NCBI RefSeq assembly: GCF_004348995.1
Contig: NZ_SMKQ01000071.1
Location: forward strand, 1 to 37,539
Length of the DNA: 37,539 nt
Source of the DNA: Nonomuraea terrae
Lineage (GTDB): Bacteria > Actinomycetota > Actinomycetes > Streptosporangiales > Streptosporangiaceae
Direction of reading: 5' to 3'
The translations under genes were made by a program, and so were the position numbers. Each line of letters starts with the position of its first letter. Positions within the stretch are counted from its first letter, which is position 1. The notes below the pieces were generated by a model that saw only the letters and a list, made by a program, of their open reading frames with translations, had not been told where the DNA came from and searched no databases. Below, piece by piece: positions 16,082 through 24,816 of the stretch.

Positions 16082-17019
16082 CGGGCTTCACCGTCGACCC
16101 GTGGGATCCCGGCTACGCGGCCGCCCTCGCCGTCGAGAACCTCTCCGAGATGGGCTCCACCAGCGCCGAGCTGGTCCTCGACATCGAGCGGCCGGCCGGC
16201 GACTGGAAGCCCGTCACACCCGGCCCCGGCGCCTCGGCCCCCGGCACGCTGCTGGTGGCCGACGGCGTGCGCAGGATCGACGCGCGGGTGTGGGTGCACG
16301 ACCCGGACGCGCCGATGCCCGTGCCCGGCATCGCCGCCTCGTACGCGGCCGGGATCGTCCGGTGCGGGCCCGGCGGCGCCGATCTGGTGGACGTCCAGGT
16401 CAACCGGACGCTGATCTCGGCCTCGCCGCACGCGCCCGAGGTCAAGACCACGCACGCCACCTACCAGCCCGGCCGGGCCGCCGACGCGAGCTTCGAGGAG
16501 CTGTCGCTGGCGCTGCAGCGGCAGGTCACCCAGCTGGAGGTGGACCTGGCGGTGCGGCACCGCTCGCACGGCGACGACCTGCTGCTGGTGGACGGGCCGC
16601 TGCGGGGGCGTACGCACCTGCCGCGCACGGTGGGCTACATCAAGACGCACCACACGGCGTACCTGCCGCCGGCGCAGTCCGCGGTGGTCGGCGCGCTCGC
16701 CGCCGGGCAGCGCACACCCGTGTTCCTCATGGGCACGAGCTGGCGGCGGCACGCCTGGTACGTACGCCTGCCCGTCCAGTCGTCCGCGCCGTGGGCGGGC
16801 GTGGCGCGCTGCGAGGCCGGCGCCGACCTCGACCCGGCCGAGGCGGTGCGGCTGGCCGATGCGGTCACCCTCGCCCTGCCGCCGCTGGCCGGCGTCGACT
16901 ACAAGGACCCCCGTGCGCCGCAGAACCTGATCCCGATCGGCGGCCTGGAGAAGCTGCTGCGCCACCACCTGGGCGACGGCCGGCTGCTCTATCGCGCGCT
17001 GCGCACCGCGGCCGGATAG
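16078..17019 (+). CDS. NurA-like nuclease
   Basis: This 313-residue protein shows the NurA pattern: an N-terminal acidic motif LLVADGVRRIDARVWV (the family's metal-binding DG), a middle HLPRTVGYIKTHH, and a C-terminal PQNLIPIGGLEKLLR resembling NurA's 'ANLLP..LE..LR'. NurA is a 5'-3' exonuclease and single-strand endonuclease that works inside HerA rings in archaea. The ATGA overlap with SbcC (16078-16081) and the HerA gene at the operon head strongly support the assignment. The nuclease call is inferred from motif and context; overall similarity to archaeal NurA is weak. It converges on the response regulator with no bases between the stops. Confidence 0.75.
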   Translation: MTGFTVDPWDPGYAAALAVENLSEMGSTSAELVLDIERPAGDWKPVTPGPGASAPGTLLVADGVRRIDARVWVHDPDAPMPVPGIAASYAAGIVRCGPGGADLVDVQVNRTLISASPHAPEVKTTHATYQPGRAADASFEELSLALQRQVTQLEVDLAVRHRSHGDDLLLVDGPLRGRTHLPRTVGYIKTHHTAYLPPAQSAVVGALAAGQRTPVFLMGTSWRRHAWYVRLPVQSSAPWAGVARCEAGADLDPAEAVRLADAVTLALPPLAGVDYKDPRAPQNLIPIGGLEKLLRHHLGDGRLLYRALRTAAG

Positions 17020-17679
17020 TCAGGGCTCGATCAGTCCGGCCCGGATGGCGTGGCGGGTCAGCTCCAGCCGGTCGCGCAGGCCGAGCTTGGCCAGGATGTT
17101 GGCGCGGTGCCGGTCGACGGTCTTGACGCTGATCACCAGCATGTCGGCGATCTCCTTGCTGGAGTGGCCCTCGGCGATGAGCTTGACGATCTCCTCCTCG
17201 CGCGGCGTCAGCACGGAGTCGGGGATCGTCTCGCCCTGCCGGTGACGCTGCAGGTAGTCGCGGATGAGCGCGGTGATCGCCCCCGGGTAGAAGAACGGCT
17301 CGCCGCGCATGGCGGCCCGGCACGCCTCCAGCAGGTCGCGGTCGGCCACCGACTTCAGCACGTACCCGCAGGCGCCGGCCTTGAGTGATTCGAAGAAGTA
17401 CTGCTCGTTGTCGTACATCGAGAGCATGAGCAGCCGGATGCCGGGCGCGCGGCGGGAGATCTCGCGGGCGGCCTGGATGCCGGTCAGGCGTGGCATGGCG
17501 ATGTCGAGGATGGCCAGGTCGACGTCGGCGCCGGCGTGGGTGGCCAGCTCGATCGCCTCGGCGCCGTCGCCGGCCTCGGCGACCACGGTCAGGTCGGGCT
17601 CGGCGTCGAGGATCATCCGCAGGCCGTGGCGCACCAGGGCGTGGTCGTCGGCGAGCAGGATGCGGGTCGCGGCGGTCAC
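17020..17679 (-). CDS. NarL/FixJ-type response regulator
   Basis: This 219-residue DNA-binding response regulator has a receiver domain (about 5-120) with the acidic pair in LLADDH, the phospho-acceptor Asp in LAILDIAMP and Lys in YVLKS. The C-terminal LuxR-type HTH (about 152-215) reads LTPREEEIVKLIAEG...KEIADML...KTVDRHR. It starts with GTG at 17677-17679, overlapping the kinase stop (GTGA), so the pair is co-translated. The kinase at 17676-18695 is therefore its partner. Regulated targets cannot be read; the divergent antiporter gene is the obvious candidate. Confidence 0.92.
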   Translation of the reverse strand: MTAATRILLADDHALVRHGLRMILDAEPDLTVVAEAGDGAEAIELATHAGADVDLAILDIAMPRLTGIQAAREISRRAPGIRLLMLSMYDNEQYFFESLKAGACGYVLKSVADRDLLEACRAAMRGEPFFYPGAITALIRDYLQRHRQGETIPDSVLTPREEEIVKLIAEGHSSKEIADMLVISVKTVDRHRANILAKLGLRDRLELTRHAIRAGLIEP

Positions 17680-18695
17680 GACGACACCTTTCCGGTGGGA
17701 AGGGGAACGGTCAGCCGCACTTCGGTGCCGCCGCCTGGGCGGGCTTCGACGGTGAGGTCGGCGCCGATGAGCATGGTGCGTTCGCGCATGCCGCGGATGC
17801 CGGTGCCCTCCTCGATGGGGCCGCCGCGGCCGTTGTCGGCGATGCGCAGCAGCACGGTGCCGTCGCCGGCCGTCAGGGACAGCTCGGCGGCGGAGGCTCG
17901 GGCGTGGCGGGCGATGTTGGTCAGTCCCTCCTGGGCGATGCGGTAGATCACCAGCTCGACCTCGCCGCCGAGGCCGGGCAGCCCCGGGTCGAAGCGGCGC
18001 CTCACGGGTACGCCGCTGACGTCGGTGAACTCGCCGGCCAGCTGGTTCATGGCGGCCATCAGGCCGAGGTCCTCCAGCACGCCGGGCCGCAGCCGCCGGG
18101 CGATGCGGCGTACCTCGTCGAGGCTGGCGCGGACGGTCTCCTGAGCGGTGCGCAGCTCCTCGCGCAGCTCGGCGGGGGCGCGGTCGAGGGTGCGCTTGAG
18201 CCCGAGCAGGACCACGGTGAGGCTCTGGCCGATCTCGTCGTGCAGTTCGCGCGCGATGCGCTGCCGTTCGGCCTCCTGGACGGCCAGCGCGTGGGCGGCG
18301 CTGGCGCTGCGCTCGGCCTCCAGCCGGTCGAGCATGGCGTTGAAGGTGGCGATCACCGCTCCGAGGTCGCCCGTCCCGCCCTGGGCGATGCGGGTCTTGG
18401 GACGCAGCAGGTCCACCCGCTCCATCAGCGTGGTCAGCGCGCTCAGCGGCGCCAGGCTGCGGCGCAGCAGGTACGCGTTCGCGGCCAGCATCAGGGCGAG
18501 CCCGGCGGCGAGGATCGGCAGCTCGGTCAGCAGCACCGGTGAGGACACCGTGGCCGGCGACAGCGCCAGCACCGTCAGCCCGGTGGTGAACACCAGCCCG
18601 TTGATGAGGGTGATCCGCCGGAACAGCGCCGAGGCCGTCGGACGCCCGCCCGCGTCATGGCGGGGTGCGGAGTACCGGGTCGCTGCAGCATTCAT
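17676..18695 (-). CDS. NarL-type sensor histidine kinase
   Basis: This 339-residue membrane kinase of the HisKA_3 class has two hydrophobic helices near residues 28-70 separated by a very short loop, so stimulus sensing probably occurs in or near the membrane. A HAMP segment follows, then the phospho-acceptor motif RIARELHDEIGQSLT and a HATPase domain with NIARHA, ADNGRGG and GTGIRGM. The ATG at 18693-18695 is preceded by GGTGGAGG and is preferred. An in-frame ATG at 18749 lacks a ribosome binding site, and the frame is open to 19064 over the antiporter gene. It forms an operon with the downstream response regulator. Confidence 0.9.
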   Translation of the reverse strand: MNAAATRYSAPRHDAGGRPTASALFRRITLINGLVFTTGLTVLALSPATVSSPVLLTELPILAAGLALMLAANAYLLRRSLAPLSALTTLMERVDLLRPKTRIAQGGTGDLGAVIATFNAMLDRLEAERSASAAHALAVQEAERQRIARELHDEIGQSLTVVLLGLKRTLDRAPAELREELRTAQETVRASLDEVRRIARRLRPGVLEDLGLMAAMNQLAGEFTDVSGVPVRRRFDPGLPGLGGEVELVIYRIAQEGLTNIARHARASAAELSLTAGDGTVLLRIADNGRGGPIEEGTGIRGMRERTMLIGADLTVEARPGGGTEVRLTVPLPTGKVSS

Positions 18696-18831
18696 ACCCT
18701 CCACCCTGCCCGTGACCAGCGGGTACTGTCCATCCGAGTCATCCCCCATGCCGCACGCCGTCTCTACATATCCGGCACCGGCCTGAATGGGTGGCAGCAC
18801 CGATGGCGGAGGTGGGGTGTGGTCCCTGAGA

Positions 18832-18853
18832 CTGGCGGGGGGATCCCCACCAG
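18832..18853 (+). promoter_or_regulatory. Leader hairpin upstream of antiporter
   Basis: CTGGCGGGG and CCCCACCAG can pair over nine positions with one mismatch around a GGAT loop. The hairpin lies 45 bases before the antiporter start. Just downstream the segment CAGAAGGGGCC is present twice. It may be a leader structure; no known riboswitch fold was recognised. Confidence 0.3.
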
Positions 18854-18897
18854 AACGGACAGAAGGGGCCCAGGCAGAAGGGGCCGGGAGAACGCGC

Positions 18898-20616
18898 GTG
18901 ACTTTGCAGCAGTTGTACGGCGTCCTGCTCGCCGGGGGCGTGGTCCTGCTGGCCTCGATCGCCGCCGCGCGCACCGCCGCGCGGCTCGGGCTGCCGAGCC
19001 TGCTGCTGTTCCTGGCCCTCGGCCTGTTGCTCGGCGAGGACGTCCTCGGCATCGACTTCGACAACGCCCAGGCCGCTCAGACGCTGGGCACCGCCGCGCT
19101 GGCGATCATCCTGATCGAGGGCGGGCTGAGCACCCGGTGGAGCGACCTGCGCCGGATGCTGGCCCCGTCGGCGCTGCTGGCCACCTTCGGCGTGGCGGTC
19201 AGCGTCGTGGTCACCGCGGCGGGCGCGCACCTGCTGCTGGGCATGGAGTGGCGGCTGGCGCTGCTGCTGGGCGCCATCGTGTCCTCCACGGACGCCGCCG
19301 CGGTGTTCGCCGTGCTGCGGGCGCTGCCGCTGCCGCGGCGGCTGGCCGGCATCGTGGAGGCCGAGTCGGGGTTCAACGACGCGCCCACCGTCATCCTCGT
19401 GCTGGTGTTCAGCACCACGGCCGGGCTGCCCGATCCGGCGGACGTGGCCGGGCAGGTGAGCTACCAGCTGGCCGTGGGAGCCGTCGTCGGGCTGCTCGTC
19501 GGCCGGATCGGGGTGGCCGCCCTGCGGTACGTGGCCCTGCCGGCCAGCGGCCTGTACCCGCTGACCACACTGGGGCTGGGCATCCTCGCCTTCGCCGCGG
19601 CCGGTGCCGCGAACGCCTCGGGGTTCCTGGCCGCGTACCTGGCGGGGATCGTGCTGGGCAACGCGGTGCTGCCGCACCGGGCCGCCACCCGGTCGTTCGC
19701 CGAGGGGCTGGCGTGGCTGGCGCAGATCGGCCTGTTCGTCATGCTGGGGCTGCTCGTCGACCCGAGCGAGCTCGGCTCGGCCGTGGTGCCGGCGCTGCTG
19801 GCCGGGCTGGTGCTGCTGCTGGTGGCCCGGCCGCTGTCGGTGGTGGCGTGCCTGGCGCCGTTCCGCGTGCCGCTGCGCGACCAGGCGTTCATCTCGTGGG
19901 CGGGGCTGCGCGGGGCGGTGCCGATCGTGCTGACCACGTTCCCCATCGTGGCCGCCGTGCCGGGCAGCGGCACGCTGCTGAACATCGTGTTCGTCCTGGT
20001 GGTCGTCTTCACGCTGGTGCAAGGGCCGACGCTGCCCGCCGTCGGGCGGTTGCTGGGGGTGGCGCGGGCCGACCAGCCGCAGGAGGTGGACATCGAGTCG
20101 GCGCCGCTGGACACGGTCGGCGCCGAACTGCTCACCGTGTCCGTGCCGCCCGGCTCGCGGCTGCACGGCGTGGAGATCTTCGAGCTGCGCCTGCCGAGCC
20201 CCGCCGTGGTCACGCTCGTCGTACGGGAAGGCCGGACGTTCGTGCCGGACGGCGGCACCCGGCTGCTCCAGGGCGACCAGGCGCTGATCGTCACCACCGG
20301 CGCCACCCGCACGGCCGTGGAGGATCGTCTGCGCGAGGTGGGCCGGGGCGGGCGGCTGGCCCGCTGGCACACGGCCACCTCCACAAGCCGGAACCCGCGC
20401 CCGCCTCGCCCCCGGCCCCCGTCCGGCGAAGCGGACTTTCCGGCCCCGTCCGGCGAAGCGGGCTTCCGGGCCTCATCCGGCGAAGCGGGCTTCCGGGCCT
20501 CGGCCGGTGGTGCCGGCTCCCGGGCCGCAGCCGATGGGGCCCCTTCTCCACCGCCGGACCGGACCGCCCGTTCGGAGCGGCCCGGCGCACGCCCGAGGGG
20601 CCGAGGCGGAGAGTGA
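18898..20616 (+). CDS. CPA1-type cation/proton antiporter with TrkA-C domain
   Basis: This 572-residue antiporter of the NhaP2/CvrA type exchanges K+ or Na+ for H+ at the cytoplasmic membrane. About 12-13 hydrophobic segments fill residues 1-390. Conserved polar residues occur in SSTDAAAVFAVL and ESGFNDAPTVI, the CPA1 ion-site regions. A regulatory TrkA-C/RCK-C domain (about 405-495) reads VPPGSRLHGVEIFELRLP through GDQALIVTTG. The last about 75 residues are a low-complexity Pro/Ala/Gly/Arg tail with a 9-residue repeat. The start is GTG 18898 with GGGAG eight bases upstream; a longer frame from 18787 has a non-hydrophobic, unlikely leader. It is divergent from the two-component pair. Confidence 0.88.
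   Translation: MTLQQLYGVLLAGGVVLLASIAAARTAARLGLPSLLLFLALGLLLGEDVLGIDFDNAQAAQTLGTAALAIILIEGGLSTRWSDLRRMLAPSALLATFGVAVSVVVTAAGAHLLLGMEWRLALLLGAIVSSTDAAAVFAVLRALPLPRRLAGIVEAESGFNDAPTVILVLVFSTTAGLPDPADVAGQVSYQLAVGAVVGLLVGRIGVAALRYVALPASGLYPLTTLGLGILAFAAAGAANASGFLAAYLAGIVLGNAVLPHRAATRSFAEGLAWLAQIGLFVMLGLLVDPSELGSAVVPALLAGLVLLLVARPLSVVACLAPFRVPLRDQAFISWAGLRGAVPIVLTTFPIVAAVPGSGTLLNIVFVLVVVFTLVQGPTLPAVGRLLGVARADQPQEVDIESAPLDTVGAELLTVSVPPGSRLHGVEIFELRLPSPAVVTLVVREGRTFVPDGGTRLLQGDQALIVTTGATRTAVEDRLREVGRGGRLARWHTATSTSRNPRPPRPRPPSGEADFPAPSGEAGFRASSGEAGFRASAGGAGSRAAADGAPSPPPDRTARSERPGARPRGRGGE
20422..20502 (+). repeat. Three 27-base in-frame tandem repeats
   Basis: Units begin at 20422, 20449 and 20476 with TCCGGCGAAGCGG, and a degenerate fourth copy begins at about 20503. 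They encode SGEAGFRAS-like nonapeptides in the antiporter tail. The repeat is in frame and so may vary in copy number without destroying the gene. Confidence 0.8.
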
Positions 20617-20652
20617 AGGGCTTCCCCCGGCGGCGCGTCCAGGACAGGCGCG

Positions 20653-22161
20653 TCAGGCAATGATGAGGTCGGCGGCGCGTTCGGCGATCGCGATGACGGT
20701 CGCGTTCGGGTTCGCCGCGACGATCGACGGCATCACCGAGGCGTCCACCACCCGCAGGCCGTCGATGCCGTGGACGCGCAACCTGGTGTCCACGACGCCG
20801 AACAGGTCGTCGCCGATGCGGCACGTCCCGACCGGGTGGAAGTACGGCCCCGTCACGCTGCGCACGTAGGCCGCGAGCCCGGCGTCGTCCTGGACGGCGG
20901 CGCCGGGCAGCTCCTCCTTGCCCCGCCACCCGGCCAGCGCCTCGGCCTCGCCGACCTCCCGCGCCATCCGCAGCCCGGTCACCATCGTCTCGACGTCCCG
21001 CTCGTCGCCGAGGAAGTTGGGGTCGATCAGCGGGGCGGCGGCGGGGTCGGCGCCGGTGAGCCGGACGCTGCCCCTGCTGTGCGGCTGCATGAGGCTGAAC
21101 CCGATCGTGTACCCGTGCTCGGGGTCGATCAGTGTCGGCGGGTGGTACATGATGTCCAGGAAGATCAGTTGGAGGTCGGGGGACGTCAGCTCCGGGCGGG
21201 TGCGCACCATGGCGATGAGGTCGCTGTGCTGGTTGGCGGTCGGCGGGACGGGCTTGGTCGCGGAGTAGGTGATCCCGGCCAGCGGGTGGTCCTGGAGATT
21301 GCCGCCGACCCCCGGCAGGTCGGCCAGGACGTCGAGGCCGTGCTCGCGCAGGTGCGCGGCGGGGCCGATGCCGGAGAGCATGAGCAGCTGCGCCGACCCG
21401 ATCGAGCCGGCGCTGAGGATGACCTCGTGTTCGGCCCGCGCGCTGCGGAGATCGCCGTTGATCGAGTACTCGATCCCGGTGCACCGGCCGTCCCTCACGA
21501 CGACCCGGTGGACCAGCGCGCTGGAGATCACGGTGAGGTTCGGCCGGGTGAGGATCGGGCGCAGGTAGCCCTCGGCGACGGAGAAGCGCCGCCCGTCGAC
21601 GATGTTCGTCTCCAGCCAGGCCACGCCCTCCTGGTGCTCGCCGTTCAGGTCGGGGGAGGTGGCGTGGCCGGCCTCGACGGCCGCCTCGAGGTAGACGTAC
21701 GCGAGAGGGTGGCCGCTCCTGGGCGGCGCCACCGTCATCGGGCCGTCGGCGCCGCGGTGGCGCGGATCGCGCCCGGCTGCCCGCTCGGAGCGCTTGAAGT
21801 AGGGCAGCAGGTCGTCGTACGCCCAGCCGGTCGCGCCGTTCGCCGCCCAGGCGTCGTAGCTGCTGCGGTGACCGCGCAGGAACGCCATGGCGTTGATGCT
21901 GCTGCTTCCCCCGAACACCTTGCCCCTGGGATAGGGGTGAACGACGTCCATCGTGCCGGACTGCGGCACGGTGACGAATCCCCAGTCGGCCGAGCTGCCG
22001 ATCAGCGTGGGCCAGGCGGGCGGGACGGCCATCGACTCGGGGCCGTCCGGCGTGCCGGCCTCCACGAGGAGGACCCTGGTCTGCGGGTCTTGCGACAGTC
22101 GTGCGGCGACCACACAACCGGCGCTCCCCGCCCCCACCACCACGTAATCGAAGGAGTGCAT
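20653..22161 (-). CDS. GMC-family oxidoreductase (choline-dehydrogenase-like)
   Basis: This 502-residue FAD enzyme of the glucose-methanol-choline family oxidises an alcohol. The N-terminal FAD fold reads DYVVVGAGSAGCVVAARLS, followed by the GMC signature GKVFGGSSSINAM. The C-terminal catalytic pair is the His of HPVGTCRIG and the Asn in VAANPNATVIAIAERAADLI. Substrate identity is unknown; choline, aromatic alcohols and sugars are all possible in this family. The start ATG at 22159-22161 has GGAGAG upstream. It is divergent from an XRE/MmyB-type regulator, which may control it. The 3' ends of this gene and the antiporter face each other 36 bases apart. Confidence 0.9.
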   Translation of the reverse strand: MHSFDYVVVGAGSAGCVVAARLSQDPQTRVLLVEAGTPDGPESMAVPPAWPTLIGSSADWGFVTVPQSGTMDVVHPYPRGKVFGGSSSINAMAFLRGHRSSYDAWAANGATGWAYDDLLPYFKRSERAAGRDPRHRGADGPMTVAPPRSGHPLAYVYLEAAVEAGHATSPDLNGEHQEGVAWLETNIVDGRRFSVAEGYLRPILTRPNLTVISSALVHRVVVRDGRCTGIEYSINGDLRSARAEHEVILSAGSIGSAQLLMLSGIGPAAHLREHGLDVLADLPGVGGNLQDHPLAGITYSATKPVPPTANQHSDLIAMVRTRPELTSPDLQLIFLDIMYHPPTLIDPEHGYTIGFSLMQPHSRGSVRLTGADPAAAPLIDPNFLGDERDVETMVTGLRMAREVGEAEALAGWRGKEELPGAAVQDDAGLAAYVRSVTGPYFHPVGTCRIGDDLFGVVDTRLRVHGIDGLRVVDASVMPSIVAANPNATVIAIAERAADLIIA

Positions 22162-22336
22162 GTCTCTCCAGTCTCAGGTCCCCGGCGCTGGCTCCCGTGC
22201 GAACCCCCGCAGGGCACGGCGAAGCGGCCGGGCGACGGGTGCCCCGTGCACCCGGATCTCCAGCCAAACAGAGAGATCAACGTCATCGGAGGACGAGGAT
22301 GCGCCCATCGTTCATAGGACCCGCAGAGCTACTCTT

Positions 22337-22347
22337 TGGGACGAACG
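22337..22347 (+). promoter_or_regulatory. Shared motif copy 3 (TGGGACGAACG)
   Basis: This is the exact reverse complement of CGTTCGTCCCA at 7849-7859. Here it is in forward orientation 26 bases before the XRE regulator start. No GCCTG half is at the expected spacing. It may be a chance match. Confidence 0.25.
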
Positions 22348-22372
22348 GGGACGACAAGGCAGGTGAAATACG

Positions 22373-23206
22373 GTGAAAGCGGTCACGCTGGGGGAATTCC
22401 TGCGCACGCGGCGAGCATCGGTGGTGCCTGACGGGGAGGTCATACCGGCCGCCCGGCGGCGGGTGCCGGGGCTCCGCCGCGAAGAGGTGGCACAGCGAGT
22501 CGGGATGAGCGTCGACTACTACACACGGCTCGAACAGGGGCGGAAGATCGCGCCGTCGGAGAGCGTGCTGAACGCACTCGCCGACGTGCTGCAGCTGGAT
22601 CCCCCGGCCAGGGAGCACATGTGGGACCTGGCGTGGGGGCATGCGGGTCCGGCGCGGCAGAGCGGTTCGGGGGTCCAGCACGTACGCCCGGGGATGCTGC
22701 GTCTCATGGAGTCGTTCGGGACGGTGCCCGCCGTGCTCACGGGCCGGCGGATGGACGTCCTGGCGGCCAACCGCACCGCGCGTGTGCTGCTCACCGACTT
22801 CTACGCGCTGCCGGCGCGCGAGCGGAACGCGGTGCGCTGGGCGCTGCTGTCGGAGGAGGCGCGCCGCAGCCACGAGGACTGGGAGAACGCCGTGGCGGGA
22901 CTGGTGGGGATGCTGCGCATGGACGTCGGCAGGTATCCGGACGACCCTCGCACGGCCGAGCTCCTGCGCGAGCTGAGGGAGAAGAGCGCGGTTTTCACCC
23001 GGATCTGGGACAACTGCCACGTGGCCACGAGCGTGGTCCGCGAGCGCAAGGCGATCGTGCACCCGGTCGCCGGCCGCATCAGCCTGGAGGTGGAGGTGGT
23101 GACCTTCCCCGGGGACCGGGACCGGTTCCTGCACGTGCTCTTCCCGGCCTCCGATCCCGCCTCCCGGGCGGCCATGCGCCGGTTGGAGGCGCTGGCCGAT
23201 GTCTGA
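22373..23206 (+). CDS. XRE regulator with MmyB-like ligand domain
   Basis: This 277-residue transcription factor has an N-terminal XRE helix-turn-helix (about 8-78: RRRVPGLRREEVAQRVGMSVDYYTRLEQGR). An MmyB-like C-terminal domain (about 100-275) follows, a PAS-like fold thought to bind a small hydrophobic ligand. The start is GTG 22373 with GGCAGGTGA upstream. It is divergent from the GMC oxidoreductase, with 211 bases between the starts, and is followed in the same direction by the ketopantoate-reductase-like gene 107 bases on. Regulation of one or both is the usual arrangement for this family but is inferred here. Confidence 0.9.
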   Translation: MKAVTLGEFLRTRRASVVPDGEVIPAARRRVPGLRREEVAQRVGMSVDYYTRLEQGRKIAPSESVLNALADVLQLDPPAREHMWDLAWGHAGPARQSGSGVQHVRPGMLRLMESFGTVPAVLTGRRMDVLAANRTARVLLTDFYALPARERNAVRWALLSEEARRSHEDWENAVAGLVGMLRMDVGRYPDDPRTAELLRELREKSAVFTRIWDNCHVATSVVRERKAIVHPVAGRISLEVEVVTFPGDRDRFLHVLFPASDPASRAAMRRLEALADV

Positions 23207-23313
23207 GCCTGGGGTTGTGAACCCCTTCTTCGTGTCGGGGCCGCTCTCTAGGCTGCTGCGGCAAGCATCCCAAGACGTGTCGGGACGCCCGGCGAACCCA
23301 GGAGGGCGGTGAC

Positions 23314-24219
23314 ATGGCACGACCGGAGATCGCGGTCATCGGAGCGGGGGCCATCGGCGTCGTCGTCGCGGCCGCCGCGGCCGAGAACGGCGGCCACGTG
23401 CAGCTGTGCGTACGCACCCGGCCCGAGCAGGTGGTCGTGGAGCGCGACGGCGAGCTGCACCGGCCGCCGCTCGACGTGGTCGGCGAGCCGGGCACGGCCG
23501 GGACCGCCGACTGGGTGCTCGTGGCCACGAAGGCCCAGGACACCCCGGGCGCGGTGGCCTGGCTGCGCGCGCTCACCGGCCCGGACACCGTCGTGGTCGT
23601 CCTGCAGAACGGCGTCGACCAGCGCGAACGGCTGGCGCCGCTGCTGCCGCCGGACACCCCCGTGCTGCCCGCACTGGTCTATGTCAACGCGGAGTCGATC
23701 GCCCGCGGTCACGTGCTGCACCGCGAGAAGAACCTCGTGGAGCTGCCGCCGGACCCGGACGCCGAACGGTTCGCCGCGTTGCTGGCGGGCTCGGCGCTGT
23801 CGGTGCGCACGGTGCCCGACTTCACCACCGCCGCCTGGCGCAAGCTGCTCATCAACGTGGGCGCCAACCCGGTCACCGCGCTGACCCTGCGCCGGATCGG
23901 CGTGCTGCGCGAGCCGGAGGTCCGCGCGCTCGTCGAGGGCCTGCTCACGGAGACCGCGGCGGTGGGGGCGGCGGCCGGAGCGGCGTTGTCCGGCGAGGAC
24001 GTGGCGTGGGCGATGGCGTTCTATGACAGCCTGTCCCCCGACGCCGGGACGTCCATGTTGTACGACCGCGTCGCAGGACGGACGACCGAACACGAGGTGA
24101 TCACGGGTGCGGTCGTCCGCCTCGGCTCCGCGCACGGCGTTCCGACGCCGCTCAACCAGACGCTGCTCACCCTGCTGCGCGCTCTGGAGATCAACGCTTC
24201 GGCCACAAGGGCGAGCTGA
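23314..24219 (+). CDS. 2-dehydropantoate 2-reductase family oxidoreductase
   Basis: This 301-residue enzyme of the PanE/ApbA family is predicted to reduce a 2-keto acid with NADPH. The N-terminal Rossmann motif is IAVIGAGAIGVVVAA. The C-terminal domain holds the catalytic Lys in WRKLLINVGANPVTAL, the substrate-binding Ser in TSMLYDR and an acidic residue in RTTEHEVITGAVVRLG. It starts at ATG 23314 with GGAGGGCGG upstream. No other pantothenate genes are nearby, so it may be a paralogue acting on a different keto acid, possibly under the upstream XRE regulator. The family call is firm and the exact substrate is not. Confidence 0.85.
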   Translation: MARPEIAVIGAGAIGVVVAAAAAENGGHVQLCVRTRPEQVVVERDGELHRPPLDVVGEPGTAGTADWVLVATKAQDTPGAVAWLRALTGPDTVVVVLQNGVDQRERLAPLLPPDTPVLPALVYVNAESIARGHVLHREKNLVELPPDPDAERFAALLAGSALSVRTVPDFTTAAWRKLLINVGANPVTALTLRRIGVLREPEVRALVEGLLTETAAVGAAAGAALSGEDVAWAMAFYDSLSPDAGTSMLYDRVAGRTTEHEVITGAVVRLGSAHGVPTPLNQTLLTLLRALEINASATRAS

Positions 24220-24226
24220 GCGCCGG

Positions 24227-24757
24227 TCAGCGGGCGTGGACGGGCTCCGGGGCGGCCAGCATCATGTGGCGGGCGACACCGGCCATCCAGACGAAGGTGA
24301 AGGCGATCACGGTCGGGTTCTTGATCGCGACCACGACGGCCGTCACCCACTCGCGCGCGTCTTCCGGGGCCAGCGCGTGGATGGCCAGGCCGGGCACGAG
24401 GTCGAAGAGCGCGAAGGCGGCGCCGAGGACGGCGAACTGGATCAGGAAGTCGGCCCGCCGGTGATCGACGAACCACGCGACCCGCTGCCGGCGTTCGCCG
24501 AGCCCGGCGACCTCGGGGTCGCGGACGAGCGCCAGGCGGCAGATCAGGAAGAGCAGCAGCGCGCGGACCGCGCCGGTGAGCACCTCGCCCGCGACGCCGG
24601 CGGCGGCGGGCAGCTCGTCTCCCCAGGCCACCGCGACGAACCGCTGCACCGTGGGGATCATGGACAGCCCGACGATCATGCCGGCGTGCCATCCGTGGAA
24701 ACGCAGTCCCCAGCGCGCCGCCTCGCGGCTGAGGAGTAAGCCGGTACGTAGACTCAT
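24227..24757 (-). CDS. Small multi-pass membrane protein, unknown function
   Basis: This 176-residue protein has about four hydrophobic segments (near 25-45, 58-78, 103-125 and 140-165) and no motif that I recognise. The short cytoplasmic stretch between helices 2 and 3 is rich in Arg and Asp. The ATG at 24755-24757 has only a weak ribosome binding site. It is divergent from a MarR gene, and the 59 bases between the starts hold a clear dyad. It is therefore probably the target of that MarR repressor. A transport or stress role is a guess. It converges on the PanE-like gene, with stops seven bases apart. Confidence 0.7.
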   Translation of the reverse strand: MSLRTGLLLSREAARWGLRFHGWHAGMIVGLSMIPTVQRFVAVAWGDELPAAAGVAGEVLTGAVRALLLFLICRLALVRDPEVAGLGERRQRVAWFVDHRRADFLIQFAVLGAAFALFDLVPGLAIHALAPEDAREWVTAVVVAIKNPTVIAFTFVWMAGVARHMMLAAPEPVHAR

Positions 24758-24771
24758 GTGACGGAGACTAC

Positions 24772-24806
24772 TTCAATACAGTGAAATATTCACTTCATCG
24801 AAATAT
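24772..24806. promoter_or_regulatory. MarR operator region
   Basis: AGTGAA-ATA-TTCACT (24780-24794) is a perfect inverted repeat. It overlaps TTCA-ATACAG-TGAA (24772-24785), and a second GAAATAT follows at 24800-24806. This is the only AT-rich patch between the MarR gene and the divergent membrane-protein gene. It fits an autoregulatory operator covering both promoters. Confidence 0.6.
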
Positions 24807-24816
24807 CGGAGGGCTG

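Noticed and set aside
20422..20529. CRISPR-like repeat array
   Set aside because: Repeats are contiguous, in frame and without spacers; they encode part of the antiporter tail.
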